Assembly (NCBI RefSeq): GCF_040779325.2
Contig: NZ_JBFONT020000002.1
Coordinates: forward strand, 558,001 to 622,000
DNA length: 64,000 bases
Direction: 5' to 3'
Origin: Aestuariibius violaceus
GTDB lineage: Bacteria > Pseudomonadota > Alphaproteobacteria > Rhodobacterales > Rhodobacteraceae
Part shown: positions 51,189 through 59,842 of the stretch, in pieces
Numbering within the stretch: position 1 is the stretch's first letter
Layout: each line of letters begins with the position of its first letter
The notes under the pieces: model-generated
What the model was told of the DNA's origin: nothing
What the model saw: only the letters and a program-made list of their open reading frames with translations
Databases searched by the model: none
Made by a program: the position numbers and the translations under genes

Positions 51189-52367
51189 ATGGCGCGCAAA
51201 TCGGCTAGCCAAGAGCCCAAACAGATCCCGAGCAGAGCCCCGCCTTTGGCCCGTATCGACCGCTACGTCTATGCCCAGCTGATGATCCTGTTCGGGTTCT
51301 TCAGTTTGATCCTGGTGCTGGTCTACTGGGTGAACCGGGCCGTGCTGCTGTTCGACCAGCTGATCGCCGACGGACAATCGGCCGGCGTTTTCCTTGAATT
51401 CACCGCTTTGTCGCTGCCGAACGTGATCCGGCTGGTCCTGCCGATTTCGGCCTTCGCGGCGTCGGTCTACGTCACCAACCGGATGTCGTCGGAAAGCGAG
51501 CTGGCGGTGCTGCAGGCGACAGGCCACGGCGCCTTCCGCCTGGCCCGGCCGGTTCTGGTCTTCGGCCTGACCGTGACGTTCCTGATGAGCGTGCTGGTCC
51601 ATGTCCTGACGCCGCTGTCGCTGGCCCAGCTGAACGACCGGGAGGCGCAGATCGCCGAAAACCTGACCGCGCGCCTGCTGGTCGAGGGGGAGTTCCTGTC
51701 ACCGGCGAACGGCATCACCGTCTATATCCGTGAGATCGCCCCGGACGGGACATTGAACGATGTCTTCCTGTCGGACACGCGGGAGCCTGATCAGTCGACG
51801 ATCTATACCGCAGAGCGTGCGTTTCTGGTGCGCGGCGAGGAGGGTCCGCAACTGGTCATGCTGTCCGGGCTGGCGCAGACGCTCGAGAGTGCGGACCAGC
51901 GGCTTTTCACCACGCGGTTTGAGGATTTCACCTACAACCTCGGGGAATTCATGACGACGTCCGAGCGGACCCGGCGCAGCACGCGCGAGATCTCGACGTG
52001 GGACCTGTTCGCGGCGACGCCGGAGACGCAGGCGCTGACGCGCGATACGGCAGAGGAACTGCGCCGGACCGGTCATATCCGTGTGCTCGAGGCGGGATTG
52101 TCGCTGGTCGCGGCGCTGATCGGGTTTTCGACCCTGCTTGCCGGAGGATTTTCACGGTTCGGGATCTGGCGTCACATCGTCATTGCCATCTTCCTTCTGA
52201 TCGCGGTGAAGGCGCTGGAAAGCGCCATCCTCGGCGCGGTCGAGGCGACACCGGCGATCTGGCCGCTGATCTATCTGCCGTTCCTGGTCGGCTGCCTCAT
52301 CGCCGTGCTGCAATTGCTGAAGGTCGAGCGTCCCGGCCTCTTTCCCCGGGGAAGGGCCGCGGCATGA
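51189..52367 (+). CDS. lptF: LPS export ABC transporter permease LptF
   Basis: This is a 392-residue inner-membrane permease with three helices, a periplasmic β-jellyroll domain (about 150-270) and three further helices. Family marks are IDRYVYAQLMILFGFFSLIL and MSSESELAVLQATGHGAFRL, the cytoplasmic coupling helix to the LptB ATPase (split as MSSESELAVLQ and ATGHGAFRL). With LptG and LptB it extracts lipopolysaccharide from the inner membrane. The stop overlaps lptG by 4 bp. Confidence 0.95.
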   Translation: MARKSASQEPKQIPSRAPPLARIDRYVYAQLMILFGFFSLILVLVYWVNRAVLLFDQLIADGQSAGVFLEFTALSLPNVIRLVLPISAFAASVYVTNRMSSESELAVLQATGHGAFRLARPVLVFGLTVTFLMSVLVHVLTPLSLAQLNDREAQIAENLTARLLVEGEFLSPANGITVYIREIAPDGTLNDVFLSDTREPDQSTIYTAERAFLVRGEEGPQLVMLSGLAQTLESADQRLFTTRFEDFTYNLGEFMTTSERTRRSTREISTWDLFAATPETQALTRDTAEELRRTGHIRVLEAGLSLVAALIGFSTLLAGGFSRFGIWRHIVIAIFLLIAVKALESAILGAVEATPAIWPLIYLPFLVGCLIAVLQLLKVERPGLFPRGRAAA

Positions 52368-53461
52368 TCCTGCATCTCTACTTTGCCAAGCGGTTCGCGC
52401 GCACCTTCGCCGGGGTCTTTGCCGTCTTTTTCCTGATGATCGCCTTCCTCGACCTGATCGAGCAGCTGGGCAAGTTTGCGGGCGAAGGCGTGGGGTTCGG
52501 GCGGATCGTCGGCCTGACGCTTCTGAATACGCCCGAAGGCGTGTACCGGATCCTGCCGCTGATCACGGTCCTGGCGACGATCGCCCTGTTCCTGTCGCTC
52601 GCCCGGTCGTCCGAGATGGTGGTGACCCGTGCCGCGGGCCGGTCCGCCCTGCGCAGCCTTGTTGCGCCGACGATCGTCGCCTTTATGATCGGCGCGGCCT
52701 CTGTGGCGGTGCTGAACCCGATCGTGGCGGGCACCCAGCAGGAATACGAGCGGCGCGAAGCTGATATCGAACGCGGCGGCACATCGACGCTGGCCCTGTC
52801 GGAAGAAGGGCTGTGGCTCCGCCAGGGGGATGGCGACCAGCAGACGGTGATCCGCGCCGAGAGCGCGTCGCTCGACGGGACGCGGCTGGCGCGCGCGTCG
52901 TTCATCGTCTTCGGAGAGGGGTCCGGGCCGACGCGGCGGCTGGAGGCGGCGCGGGCCGAGCTGCGCCCCGGCGAATGGGCGCTGGAAGACGTCAAGGCGT
53001 GGCCTCTGGGAACGATCGAGAACCCCGAGGCGGCGGCGACGCGGCACGACAGGCTCACCCTGCCCTCGACCCTGACGCGCGATCAGATCCGCGACCGGCT
53101 GGGTACGCCGTCCTCGATCCCGATCTGGGACTTGCCTGCGTTTATCGAGCAGCTCGAGCGTGCGGGGTTCTCGTCCCGGCGGCATCTCGTCTGGTTCCAG
53201 ATGGAGCTGGCCCTGCCCGCCTTCCTCGTCTCGATGCTGCTGGTTGCGGCGGGGCTGACGATGCGTCATCAGCGCGGCGGGAGGACAGGGATCGCGGTGC
53301 TGATCGCGGTGATGCTGGGCTTCGGGCTCTATTTCCTGCGGAACTTCGCGCAGATCTTGGGCGAGAACGGCCAGATTCCGGCAATCATCGCCGCCTGGAT
53401 CCCGCCTTCTGCCGCGATCTGTCTTGCGCTTGGCCTGCTTCTGCATCTCGAGGACGGGTGA
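52364..53461 (+). CDS. lptG: LPS export ABC transporter permease LptG
   Basis: This is a 365-residue partner permease of LptF with the same 3 + jellyroll + 3 topology. It starts MILHLYFAKRFARTFAGVF, has the coupling segment LARSSEMVVTRAAGRSAL, and ends with helices VSMLLVAAGLTMRH and IAVMLGFGLYFLRNFAQ. The stop TGA overlaps the lptD ATG by one base (TGATG), so all three lpt genes are translationally coupled. Confidence 0.95.
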   Translation: MILHLYFAKRFARTFAGVFAVFFLMIAFLDLIEQLGKFAGEGVGFGRIVGLTLLNTPEGVYRILPLITVLATIALFLSLARSSEMVVTRAAGRSALRSLVAPTIVAFMIGAASVAVLNPIVAGTQQEYERREADIERGGTSTLALSEEGLWLRQGDGDQQTVIRAESASLDGTRLARASFIVFGEGSGPTRRLEAARAELRPGEWALEDVKAWPLGTIENPEAAATRHDRLTLPSTLTRDQIRDRLGTPSSIPIWDLPAFIEQLERAGFSSRRHLVWFQMELALPAFLVSMLLVAAGLTMRHQRGGRTGIAVLIAVMLGFGLYFLRNFAQILGENGQIPAIIAAWIPPSAAICLALGLLLHLEDG

Positions 53462-55560
53462 TGCGGCTTTTGCTGGCGCTTTTCCTGCTGCTGCCCACGC
53501 TTGCCTCGGCCCAGGGCGTGGCGACGCTCGTCGCGGACCGGGTCTTCATCGAGGGGGAGGAGCGGCTGATTGCCGAGGGCAATGTCGAGGTCTTTTATGA
53601 CGGCACCCGGCTGACCGCCACACGGGTCATCTACGACCAGCCGACGGACCGGCTGACGCTGACGGGCCCCGTGCTGATCACCGGCCCGGACGGCACGATC
53701 CTGGCCGCCGAAAGCGGCGTAATCGAGCCGACCCTGTCGAATGCGCTACTGCGCGGCGCACGGCTGGTGCTGGACCGTCAGCTGCAGCTTTCGGCCAACC
53801 GGATCGACCGGGTCGATGGCCGCTACACCCAGCTTTACAAGACCAGCGCCACCTCCTGCGCGGTCTGCGGGGACCGGCAGCCGCTCTGGTCGATCCGGGC
53901 CGAGCGGGTGATCCACGACGAGGCCGAGCGGCAGATCTATTTCGACAACGCGCAGTTCCTGATCCGCGGCGTGCCGGTCTTCTGGATCCCGCGGATGCGC
54001 CTGCCCGATCCGACGCTGGAGCGGTCGCGCGGGTTTCTCGCGCCAGAGATCCGATCGACAAACCAGCTTGGAACCGGGTTGAAGCTGCCCTATTTCATCC
54101 CGCTCGGCCCGTCGCGCGACATCACGTTGACGCCCTATCTGGCGCCGGGGACCCGGACGCTGGAATTCCGCTATCGCCAGGCGTTCCGGTCCGGCGATCT
54201 GACGATCACCGGCTCCGGGTCGTCGGACGACATCCGGCCCGGCGACCTGCGCGGCTATGTCGAGGCGCAGGGGGTCTTTCAGATCGCGCCGAAGACCGAG
54301 CTGGTCTTCGACATCATCACGGTGTCGGACAATGGCTATCTGCTGGATTACGGGGTGACGGGGGCCGACCGGATCGAGAGCTTTGTCGAGCTGACCCGGG
54401 TCGAACGGTTCCTCTTCGCATCGGGGTCGCTGAGCAACCTGGAATATCTGCGCGACGACGATGACGGGGATGCGGACGAGCCGAACCTGATCGGGGACCT
54501 GGCGCTTCTGCAGCGGCTGCCGCTGGGCTTCGGATCGGAATTGAGGGCCGAGATCACAGGGCGTACCGTCTACCGCTCCTCCGACGAGGACGGCATCGCC
54601 GGACGCGATATCGCGCGGCTTGGCGGCGCCATACAGTATCACGGGCGGCGCATCCTGCGCTCGGGCCTGTCGGTCGAAGGCGACGCGGCGCTTTATGCGG
54701 ACGGCTTCCGCATCACCCAGGACGATGCGGTCGAGGAGGATGCCCTCCGACTGACGCCGGTCGCCGCCGTCACGCTGCGCTATCCGCTGATGCGCACGCG
54801 TCCCTCCGGCGCGACGGAGATTCTGGAACCGGCGCTGCAACTGGCGTGGTCCGATACCGGGGACGAGGATCTGCCGAACGAGGACGGCACGCGGCCTGAA
54901 TTCGACGAGGCGAACCTCTTTTCGCTCGACCGCCTGCCGGGCGGCGATGCGCGGGAGGACGGGCTGCGGCTGAACCTTGGCGTGACCTGGACGCGGTACG
55001 ATCCGGCGGGTTGGTCGTCGACCCTCACTTTCGGGCGCATCTACCGCGCGGAAGAGGCGGATTTCTCGCGCACGTCGGGGCTGGGCGGCCAGCGGTCGGA
55101 CTGGCTGATCTCGGGCCAGGTCGATCTGTTCGACGGGCTGCGCCTCGCCAACCGGACGCTCGTGGACGACGAGGGAGAGCTGAGTTCCTCCGAAACACGT
55201 CTCGACGCCGAGATCGGCGCCTGGGGCCTCTCGGCCAGCCAGATCTGGCTGGCCGCCGACCCGGCGGTGGATCGGGACGACCCCGCCTCGGAATGGGCGG
55301 TCGATGCCGATTACCGCATCTCGGAACGGTGGGATGTGTCCGCCAATGCCCGCTACGACCTGCGGGCGGACGAACCGGTCGAGGCAGGCGTAAAGGTCGG
55401 GTGGCGCAATGAATGCGTCGAGGTCGACCTTTCGGTCTCGCGCCGCTACACAAGCTCCGATACGGTCGATCCGACCACAGATTTCGACATTTCGGTCGGC
55501 TTGCGCGGCTTTTCCGCGGGCCGGTCGGGCAGCGGCCCCGCGGGGCGTTGCCGCAACTGA
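53461..55560 (+). CDS. lptD: LPS-assembly protein LptD
   Basis: This is a 699-residue outer-membrane protein with signal peptide (MRLLLALFLLLPTLASA). The N-terminal LptA-like β-jellyroll (OstA, about 20-120) shows VADRVFIEGEERLIAEGNVEV. The large OstA_C β-barrel (about 170-690) begins QFLIRGVPVFWIPRMRLPDP. Two cysteines, close together in TSATSCAVCGDRQ, and a lone one near the C-terminus (GWRNECVEVDLS) plus RC at the end are available for disulfides, though the E. coli pattern is not identical. It inserts LPS into the outer leaflet with LptE. Confidence 0.94.
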   Translation: MRLLLALFLLLPTLASAQGVATLVADRVFIEGEERLIAEGNVEVFYDGTRLTATRVIYDQPTDRLTLTGPVLITGPDGTILAAESGVIEPTLSNALLRGARLVLDRQLQLSANRIDRVDGRYTQLYKTSATSCAVCGDRQPLWSIRAERVIHDEAERQIYFDNAQFLIRGVPVFWIPRMRLPDPTLERSRGFLAPEIRSTNQLGTGLKLPYFIPLGPSRDITLTPYLAPGTRTLEFRYRQAFRSGDLTITGSGSSDDIRPGDLRGYVEAQGVFQIAPKTELVFDIITVSDNGYLLDYGVTGADRIESFVELTRVERFLFASGSLSNLEYLRDDDDGDADEPNLIGDLALLQRLPLGFGSELRAEITGRTVYRSSDEDGIAGRDIARLGGAIQYHGRRILRSGLSVEGDAALYADGFRITQDDAVEEDALRLTPVAAVTLRYPLMRTRPSGATEILEPALQLAWSDTGDEDLPNEDGTRPEFDEANLFSLDRLPGGDAREDGLRLNLGVTWTRYDPAGWSSTLTFGRIYRAEEADFSRTSGLGGQRSDWLISGQVDLFDGLRLANRTLVDDEGELSSSETRLDAEIGAWGLSASQIWLAADPAVDRDDPASEWAVDADYRISERWDVSANARYDLRADEPVEAGVKVGWRNECVEVDLSVSRRYTSSDTVDPTTDFDISVGLRGFSAGRSGSGPAGRCRN

Positions 55561-55573
55561 CAAAGGGTTTCGG

Positions 55574-56758
55574 ATGCGTCACATCCTTCTTGCCGCCCTC
55601 CTCTGCTTCGGCGGGGTTACCGTTTCGGCGCAGTCGCAGTTCTCGCCTGCGATCATCGTCAATGATGACGTGATCACGGCCTACGAGCTGGACCAGCGCC
55701 GCCGGTTCCTGGAACTCGTGCGCGCGCCGGGTAACCCGGCCGATCTGGCCCGCGAGCAGCTGATCGAGGAAAAGCTGCAGCTGCAGGAGACCCGCCGCGT
55801 GGGGATCGAACTGCCGCCCGATGCGGTCGAGCAGGGCATGGCCGATTTCGCGGGCCGCGCGAACCTGACGCTGGATCAGTTCACCCAGCTTCTGAACTCT
55901 GCAGGGGTCGAGATCGGCACCTTGCGCGATTTCACCACCGCCGGGCTGGCCTGGCGGGAATACATCCGGGGCCGGTTCCGCAACGAAGCGCAGGTGGACG
56001 ACGACGAGATCGAGGATGCCGCGGCTGGCTCGACCGGCGGACGTGCCTCGATCCGGGTGCTCGTCTCGGAGATCATCATCGCCGCCCCGCCGCCGCGGGC
56101 CGCCGCCGCCCAGCGGGAGGCCGAACGGATCAGCGAGCTGACCTCGGTCGAGGCGTTCTCGGCCGCGGCGCGGCGCGTTTCCGCCCTGCCGTCGCGGGCC
56201 AATGGCGGCCGTCTGCCCTGGCAGCCGCTGACCGACCTGCCGCCCGTCGTGCAGAACATCGTGCTGGGCCTGAACCGCGGTGAGGTCAGCGACCCGATCC
56301 CGATCCAGAACGGCGTCGCCCTGTTCCAGCTGCGCGATATCGAAGAGGTCGCGCCCCCTGCCCCGCAATTCGGCGCGATCGACTTCGCGGTGGTTGGAGT
56401 TGCCAGCGCCGAGGATGCGGCGCGCATCTCGGCCCGGGCGGATACCTGCGACGACCTCTACGGGATCTTCCGCAATGCGAGCGAAGAGCAGCTTTATCGC
56501 GATACATTGCCGCCTGATCAGATCCCGACCGAGGTCGCGCTGGTCCTGCCGCGTCTCGACCCGGGCGAGGTGACTCTGCTGCCCGCCGCGAACGGATCGC
56601 GCCTTGTCATGCTGTGCGGCCGGACGCCGGTGCTGGAGGACGGCGAGGAGATCGACCGGGAGGCGATCCGCAACCAGCTTGTCTCCCGCCGCCTGGGCGG
56701 GTTTGCCGAGGCGCTTCTGGCGGAGTTGAGAGCGGACGCGACGATCGTCGAGCGATGA
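55574..56758 (+). CDS. surA: Periplasmic chaperone/peptidyl-prolyl isomerase, SurA type
   Basis: This is a 394-residue protein with signal peptide (about 1-19) and SurA N-terminal domain (VNDDVITAYELDQRRRFLEL, read as VNDDVITAYELD and QRRRFLEL). A parvulin-like PPIase domain (about 155-270) shows SEIIIAAPPPRAAA, LPWQPLTDLPPVVQNIVLGL and GEVSDPIPIQNGVALFQLRDI. Only one parvulin-like domain is evident. It folds outer-membrane proteins including LptD, encoded 13 nt upstream. It overlaps pdxA by 4 bp. Confidence 0.9.
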   Translation: MRHILLAALLCFGGVTVSAQSQFSPAIIVNDDVITAYELDQRRRFLELVRAPGNPADLAREQLIEEKLQLQETRRVGIELPPDAVEQGMADFAGRANLTLDQFTQLLNSAGVEIGTLRDFTTAGLAWREYIRGRFRNEAQVDDDEIEDAAAGSTGGRASIRVLVSEIIIAAPPPRAAAAQREAERISELTSVEAFSAAARRVSALPSRANGGRLPWQPLTDLPPVVQNIVLGLNRGEVSDPIPIQNGVALFQLRDIEEVAPPAPQFGAIDFAVVGVASAEDAARISARADTCDDLYGIFRNASEEQLYRDTLPPDQIPTEVALVLPRLDPGEVTLLPAANGSRLVMLCGRTPVLEDGEEIDREAIRNQLVSRRLGGFAEALLAELRADATIVER

Positions 56759-57732
56759 CCGCACCGCTCGCCGTCAGCTGCGGCGACCCGTCCGGCATCG
56801 GGCCCGAGATCGCGGCGAAGGCCTGGGCGTCGCTTGGGGCAGCGCTGCCCTTTCTCTGGATCGGCGATCCAAGGCATTTACCCATAGGCACGCCGTTCCA
56901 GATCGTCGAGGACCCGGCGCTGGCGCTCGCCGTTGCAGTCGAGGCGCTGCCGGTCCTGGCCCAGCCTTTCGCGGCGATGGCGGAGCCGGGCCATCCCGAT
57001 CCCGCCAACGCGCAGGGGGTGATCGCCGCGATCACACGCGGGGTGGATCTGGTGCAGGACGGGGCGGCCTCGGCGCTGGTGACCGCGCCGATCCACAAGA
57101 AGGCGCTGGCCGACGGGGCGGATTTCGCCTTTCCCGGGCACACGGAATTCCTGGCCCATCTCGCCGGGGCCGACCAGGTCGTGATGATGCTGGCCTGCGA
57201 GGCGCTGCGCGTGGTGCCCGCGACGATCCATATTCCGCTGGCAGAGGTTCCGGCGGCGCTGACGACGGACGGTCTGGCCGCCACGATCCGCATCACCCGC
57301 GATGCCCTGCGCGACCGCTTCGGCATTCCCGCCCCCCGGATCGCGGTTGCCGGTCTGAACCCCCATGCGGGCGAAGGCGGCCGCATCGGGACCGAGGAGA
57401 TGGACTGGATCGCGCCCCTTCTCGACCGGCTCCGCACCGATGGCTTTGACCTCTCCGGCCCGCTCTCCGCCGACACGATGTTTCACGACCGGGCGCGGGC
57501 GGGCTACGATGCGGCGATCTGCATGTATCACGACCAGGCACTGATCCCGATCAAGACGATCGACTTCGCGGGCGGGGTGAACGTGACGCTTGGCTTGCCG
57601 TTCATCCGCACCTCGCCCGATCACGGCACGGCCTATGACATCGCCGGGAAAGGCGTTGCCGACCCGACCTCGATGATCGCGGCGCTGCGCCTGGCAGATC
57701 GCATGGCGCGTCAGGCGGAGGCCGGGGAATGA
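56755..57732 (+). CDS. pdxA: 4-hydroxythreonine-4-phosphate dehydrogenase
   Basis: This 325-residue enzyme of the DXP-dependent pyridoxal phosphate pathway oxidises 4-phosphohydroxy-L-threonine with NAD. It shows VSCGDPSGIGPEI, TAPIHKKAL, FPGHTEFLA (metal His), GLNPHAGEGGRIGTEE and MYHDQALIPIKTI (metal His region), followed by RTSPDHGTAYDIAGKG. The start is coupled to surA (ATGA). The stop codon lies inside a copy of the TATTT–GGCCAGATGAAG intergenic repeat. Confidence 0.96.
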   Translation: MTAPLAVSCGDPSGIGPEIAAKAWASLGAALPFLWIGDPRHLPIGTPFQIVEDPALALAVAVEALPVLAQPFAAMAEPGHPDPANAQGVIAAITRGVDLVQDGAASALVTAPIHKKALADGADFAFPGHTEFLAHLAGADQVVMMLACEALRVVPATIHIPLAEVPAALTTDGLAATIRITRDALRDRFGIPAPRIAVAGLNPHAGEGGRIGTEEMDWIAPLLDRLRTDGFDLSGPLSADTMFHDRARAGYDAAICMYHDQALIPIKTIDFAGGVNVTLGLPFIRTSPDHGTAYDIAGKGVADPTSMIAALRLADRMARQAEAGE

Positions 57733-57752
57733 GTATTTCTGGCCAGATGAAG
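57724..57752 (+). repeat. Intergenic repeat, TATTT–GGCCAGATGAAG family (copy 2), over the pdxA stop
   Basis: GGGGAATGAGTATTTC then TGGCCAGATGAAG. The TGA within GAATGAG is the pdxA stop codon. It matches the distal part of copy 1 (12231-12268) and faces copy 3 (57845-57877) in inverted orientation. Confidence 0.55.
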
Positions 57753-57844
57753 CGGGGATGTGAGGCTGCTCCGGCGAGGGGCAGGTTCGCCCTAATGTTG
57801 CTTCAATCCGACGCTGCGCGTGGGGAAGAAGGGCCCTCTCATCA

Positions 57845-57877
57845 GTCTTTGCCTGATAAGTATCCCCGCCGGAGGCT
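57845..57877 (-). repeat. Intergenic repeat, GCCTCCGGCGGG–TA(C/T)TT family (copy 3)
   Basis: On the minus strand: AGCCTCCGGCGGGGATACTT, then ATCAGGCAAAGAC. It shares the GCCTCCGGCGGG head and a TATTT-like core with copy 1. It lies 33 nt upstream of rsmA and opposes copy 2, so the 178-nt pdxA-rsmA gap is bracketed by inverted copies. Confidence 0.55.
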
Positions 57878-57910
57878 CCTGTCTTCGCCGCTGGCCCAAC
57901 AGCCGACCTA

Positions 57911-58744
57911 ATGAGCCGCATCGACACCCTTCCGCCGCTGCGCGAGGTCATTGCCACCTATGGCCTGTCTGCGAAGAAGGCGCTTGGCCAGAACTTCCTC
58001 CTCGACCTCAATCTCACGGCCAAGATCGCACGGCAAGCAGGCGATCTGAGCCAATGCGATGTGCTCGAGATCGGCCCCGGTCCCGGTGGCCTGACGCGGG
58101 GTCTGCTGGCCGAAGGCGCGCGCCATGTCCTTGCCATCGAAAAGGATCCCCGCTGCTTGCCCGCGCTCGAGGAGATTGCGGCGGCTTATCCGGGGCGCCT
58201 GACTGTCCTGCAGGGCGACGCGCTCGCGATCAACCCGCGCGCGCATCTGACGCCGCCGATCCGGGTGGCCGCGAATCTGCCCTACAATATCGGTACAGAG
58301 CTTCTGGTGCGCTGGCTGACGCCGGCTGACTGGCCTCCCTTCTGGCAATCGCTGACGCTGATGTTCCAGCGGGAGGTGGCGGAACGGATTGTGGCGGAGC
58401 CCGGCGGCAAGGCCTATGGCCGCCTGGCGGTCCTCGCGCAATGGCGATCGGACGCGCGCATCGTCATGGATCTGCCACCGCAGGCCTTTACCCCGCCACC
58501 CAAGGTCAGTTCCTCCGTCATCCATCTGACGGCGCTGCCACAGCCGCGCTATCCGGCTGATCCGAATGTCCTCCAGAAGGTCACCGCGGCCGCCTTCAAT
58601 CAGCGGCGCAAGATGCTGCGCGCGTCGCTCAAGGGCCTCGCGCCGGATATCGAGGACCGGCTTCGCAAGGCAGGTATCGAACCGACGGATCGGGCCGAGC
58701 AGATCTCGCTGGAACAATTCTGCGCCCTGGCCCGCCTGATCTAG
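57911..58744 (+). CDS. rsmA: 16S rRNA (adenine1518-N6/adenine1519-N6)-dimethyltransferase
   Basis: This is a 277-residue KsgA-family enzyme that dimethylates two adenines in the 3' loop of 16S rRNA. It shows KKALGQNFLLDLNLTAKI, the SAM loop VLEIGPGPGGLTRGLL, AIEKDPRCLPAL, and catalytic ANLPYNIGTELL (NLPY). The C-terminal helical domain includes AAAFNQRRKMLRASLKGL. It is the last gene of the lptF-to-rsmA unit, as in many alphaproteobacteria. Confidence 0.96.
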   Translation: MSRIDTLPPLREVIATYGLSAKKALGQNFLLDLNLTAKIARQAGDLSQCDVLEIGPGPGGLTRGLLAEGARHVLAIEKDPRCLPALEEIAAAYPGRLTVLQGDALAINPRAHLTPPIRVAANLPYNIGTELLVRWLTPADWPPFWQSLTLMFQREVAERIVAEPGGKAYGRLAVLAQWRSDARIVMDLPPQAFTPPPKVSSSVIHLTALPQPRYPADPNVLQKVTAAAFNQRRKMLRASLKGLAPDIEDRLRKAGIEPTDRAEQISLEQFCALARLI

Positions 58745-59010
58745 CCCGCGGCGCCAAACCGGTCGAGCGCGCTCCGCGCTGACGGGACCTGCTGGAGCGG
58801 GATCTCTTGAAAGCCGGCAAGCGCGGCGCGCACAGAGCCTCCCGCAGACGCGCGTCGGTCTCGCTGCCAGGGCGTGTCTGCCAGCCCGTAATCAGCCTCA
58901 CCGCATTCTGATGGAGGACAGGATAGCCCGTCCTGGCCAGGCGACGGGCGAGGCACGTTTTGCCCGCACCATTCGTCCCGGTCACGACAATCCGGTTCGG
59001 AAGAGATGAA
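58742..59010 (-). pseudogene. Remnant of a P-loop nucleotide kinase-like gene
   Basis: On the minus strand SSSLPNRIVVTGTNGAGKTCLARRLARTG (split as SSSLPNRIVVTGTNG and AGKTCLARRLARTG) followed by YPVLHQNAVRLITGWQTRP is a good Walker-A (GTNGAGKT) start of a shikimate/adenylate-kinase-like protein. The homologous frame then fades after about 60 residues. In the next frame ALAGFQEIPLQQVPSARSALDRFG ends at a stop, which looks like the C-terminus of the same kind of protein (split as ALAGFQEIPLQQ and VPSARSALDRFG). Start and end therefore survive with the middle deleted and a frame change. It is convergent with rsmA. Confidence 0.55.
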
Positions 59011-59051
59011 GAAAGGATCCGGAGGTGGGCGAAGAGGTATCCGCCCGACCG

Positions 59052-59648
59052 TCACTCCGCCGCTTGCGGCGGCGATGTCTCGTCGCCCGCGTCCTGCGCC
59101 GCATTCTCAGGGCGCGGCTTGCGGCTGCGCCGGCGGCGCGGCTTTTCCTCGGGCGTCTCGACAAGACCGGTATCCTCGGCCCCGCCGGTGTCGATCACAT
59201 CCGCTTCGGACGTCGTCTTCTCCCGCTGACGCTCGCGCGGCTGATCCGGCTGGCGCTCGCGTGGCTGATCGGACGGGCGGTCACCGCCGCCCTCGGCCTG
59301 CTGGCGGTCGCGTTCGGCCTGGCGTTCGCGGTCACGCTCGGCCTGCTTTTCGCGTTCGGCCTGACGCTGGCGGTCCTGTTCCTCGCGCCGCGCCTCCATC
59401 TCGCGCTGCGCCTCGGCCAGCATCCGGGTGTAATGCTCCGCATGCTGGGCGAAGTTTTCCGCATCGACCCGGTCCCCCGACAGCACCGCATCGCGGTGCA
59501 GTTGGTTGTACTTGTCGATGATCTGCTGCGGCGTGCCGCGCACCTTGCCCTCGGGGCCCGAACTGTCGAACACCCGGTTGACGATGTTACCCGACGGGCG
59601 GTTGTTGTTCCGGTTCTTCCCGCGCGAGCGTGATTTCGAAGATCTCAT
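59052..59648 (-). CDS. DUF4167 domain-containing protein
   Basis: This is a 198-residue basic and charged protein. The N-terminal DUF4167 core (about 1-80) shows SKSRSRGKNRNNNRPSGNIV (read as SKSRSRGKNRNNN and RPSGNIV), NRVFDSSGPEGKVRGTPQQI and NQLHRDAVLSGDRVDAENF. A long Gln/Arg/Glu low-complexity helix and a lysine/arginine-rich tail follow. The family may bind RNA and is a fixed neighbour of prmC and prfA in alphaproteobacteria, consistent with a translation or ribosome role. This is inference from position. Confidence 0.9.
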   Translation of the reverse strand: MRSSKSRSRGKNRNNNRPSGNIVNRVFDSSGPEGKVRGTPQQIIDKYNQLHRDAVLSGDRVDAENFAQHAEHYTRMLAEAQREMEARREEQDRQRQAEREKQAERDRERQAERDRQQAEGGGDRPSDQPRERQPDQPRERQREKTTSEADVIDTGGAEDTGLVETPEEKPRRRRSRKPRPENAAQDAGDETSPPQAAE

Positions 59649-59842
59649 GTAAAGCTTTCGTCCAGCTAGTCTTTGTCTAGCGCTCCGAACCTCCCCTGCA
59701 TCGTAAAAGGATGCGGCCCGGGCACATGCTCCATGTCTGGCGACAATCCGGCGGGAGGGCGATTGGGCCCTCGTTCCGACCGATATGTATGACTAAGCGT
59801 TTGAAGCGCGCCAAAGCAAGGGGCAATTGCAAAAAATACACC

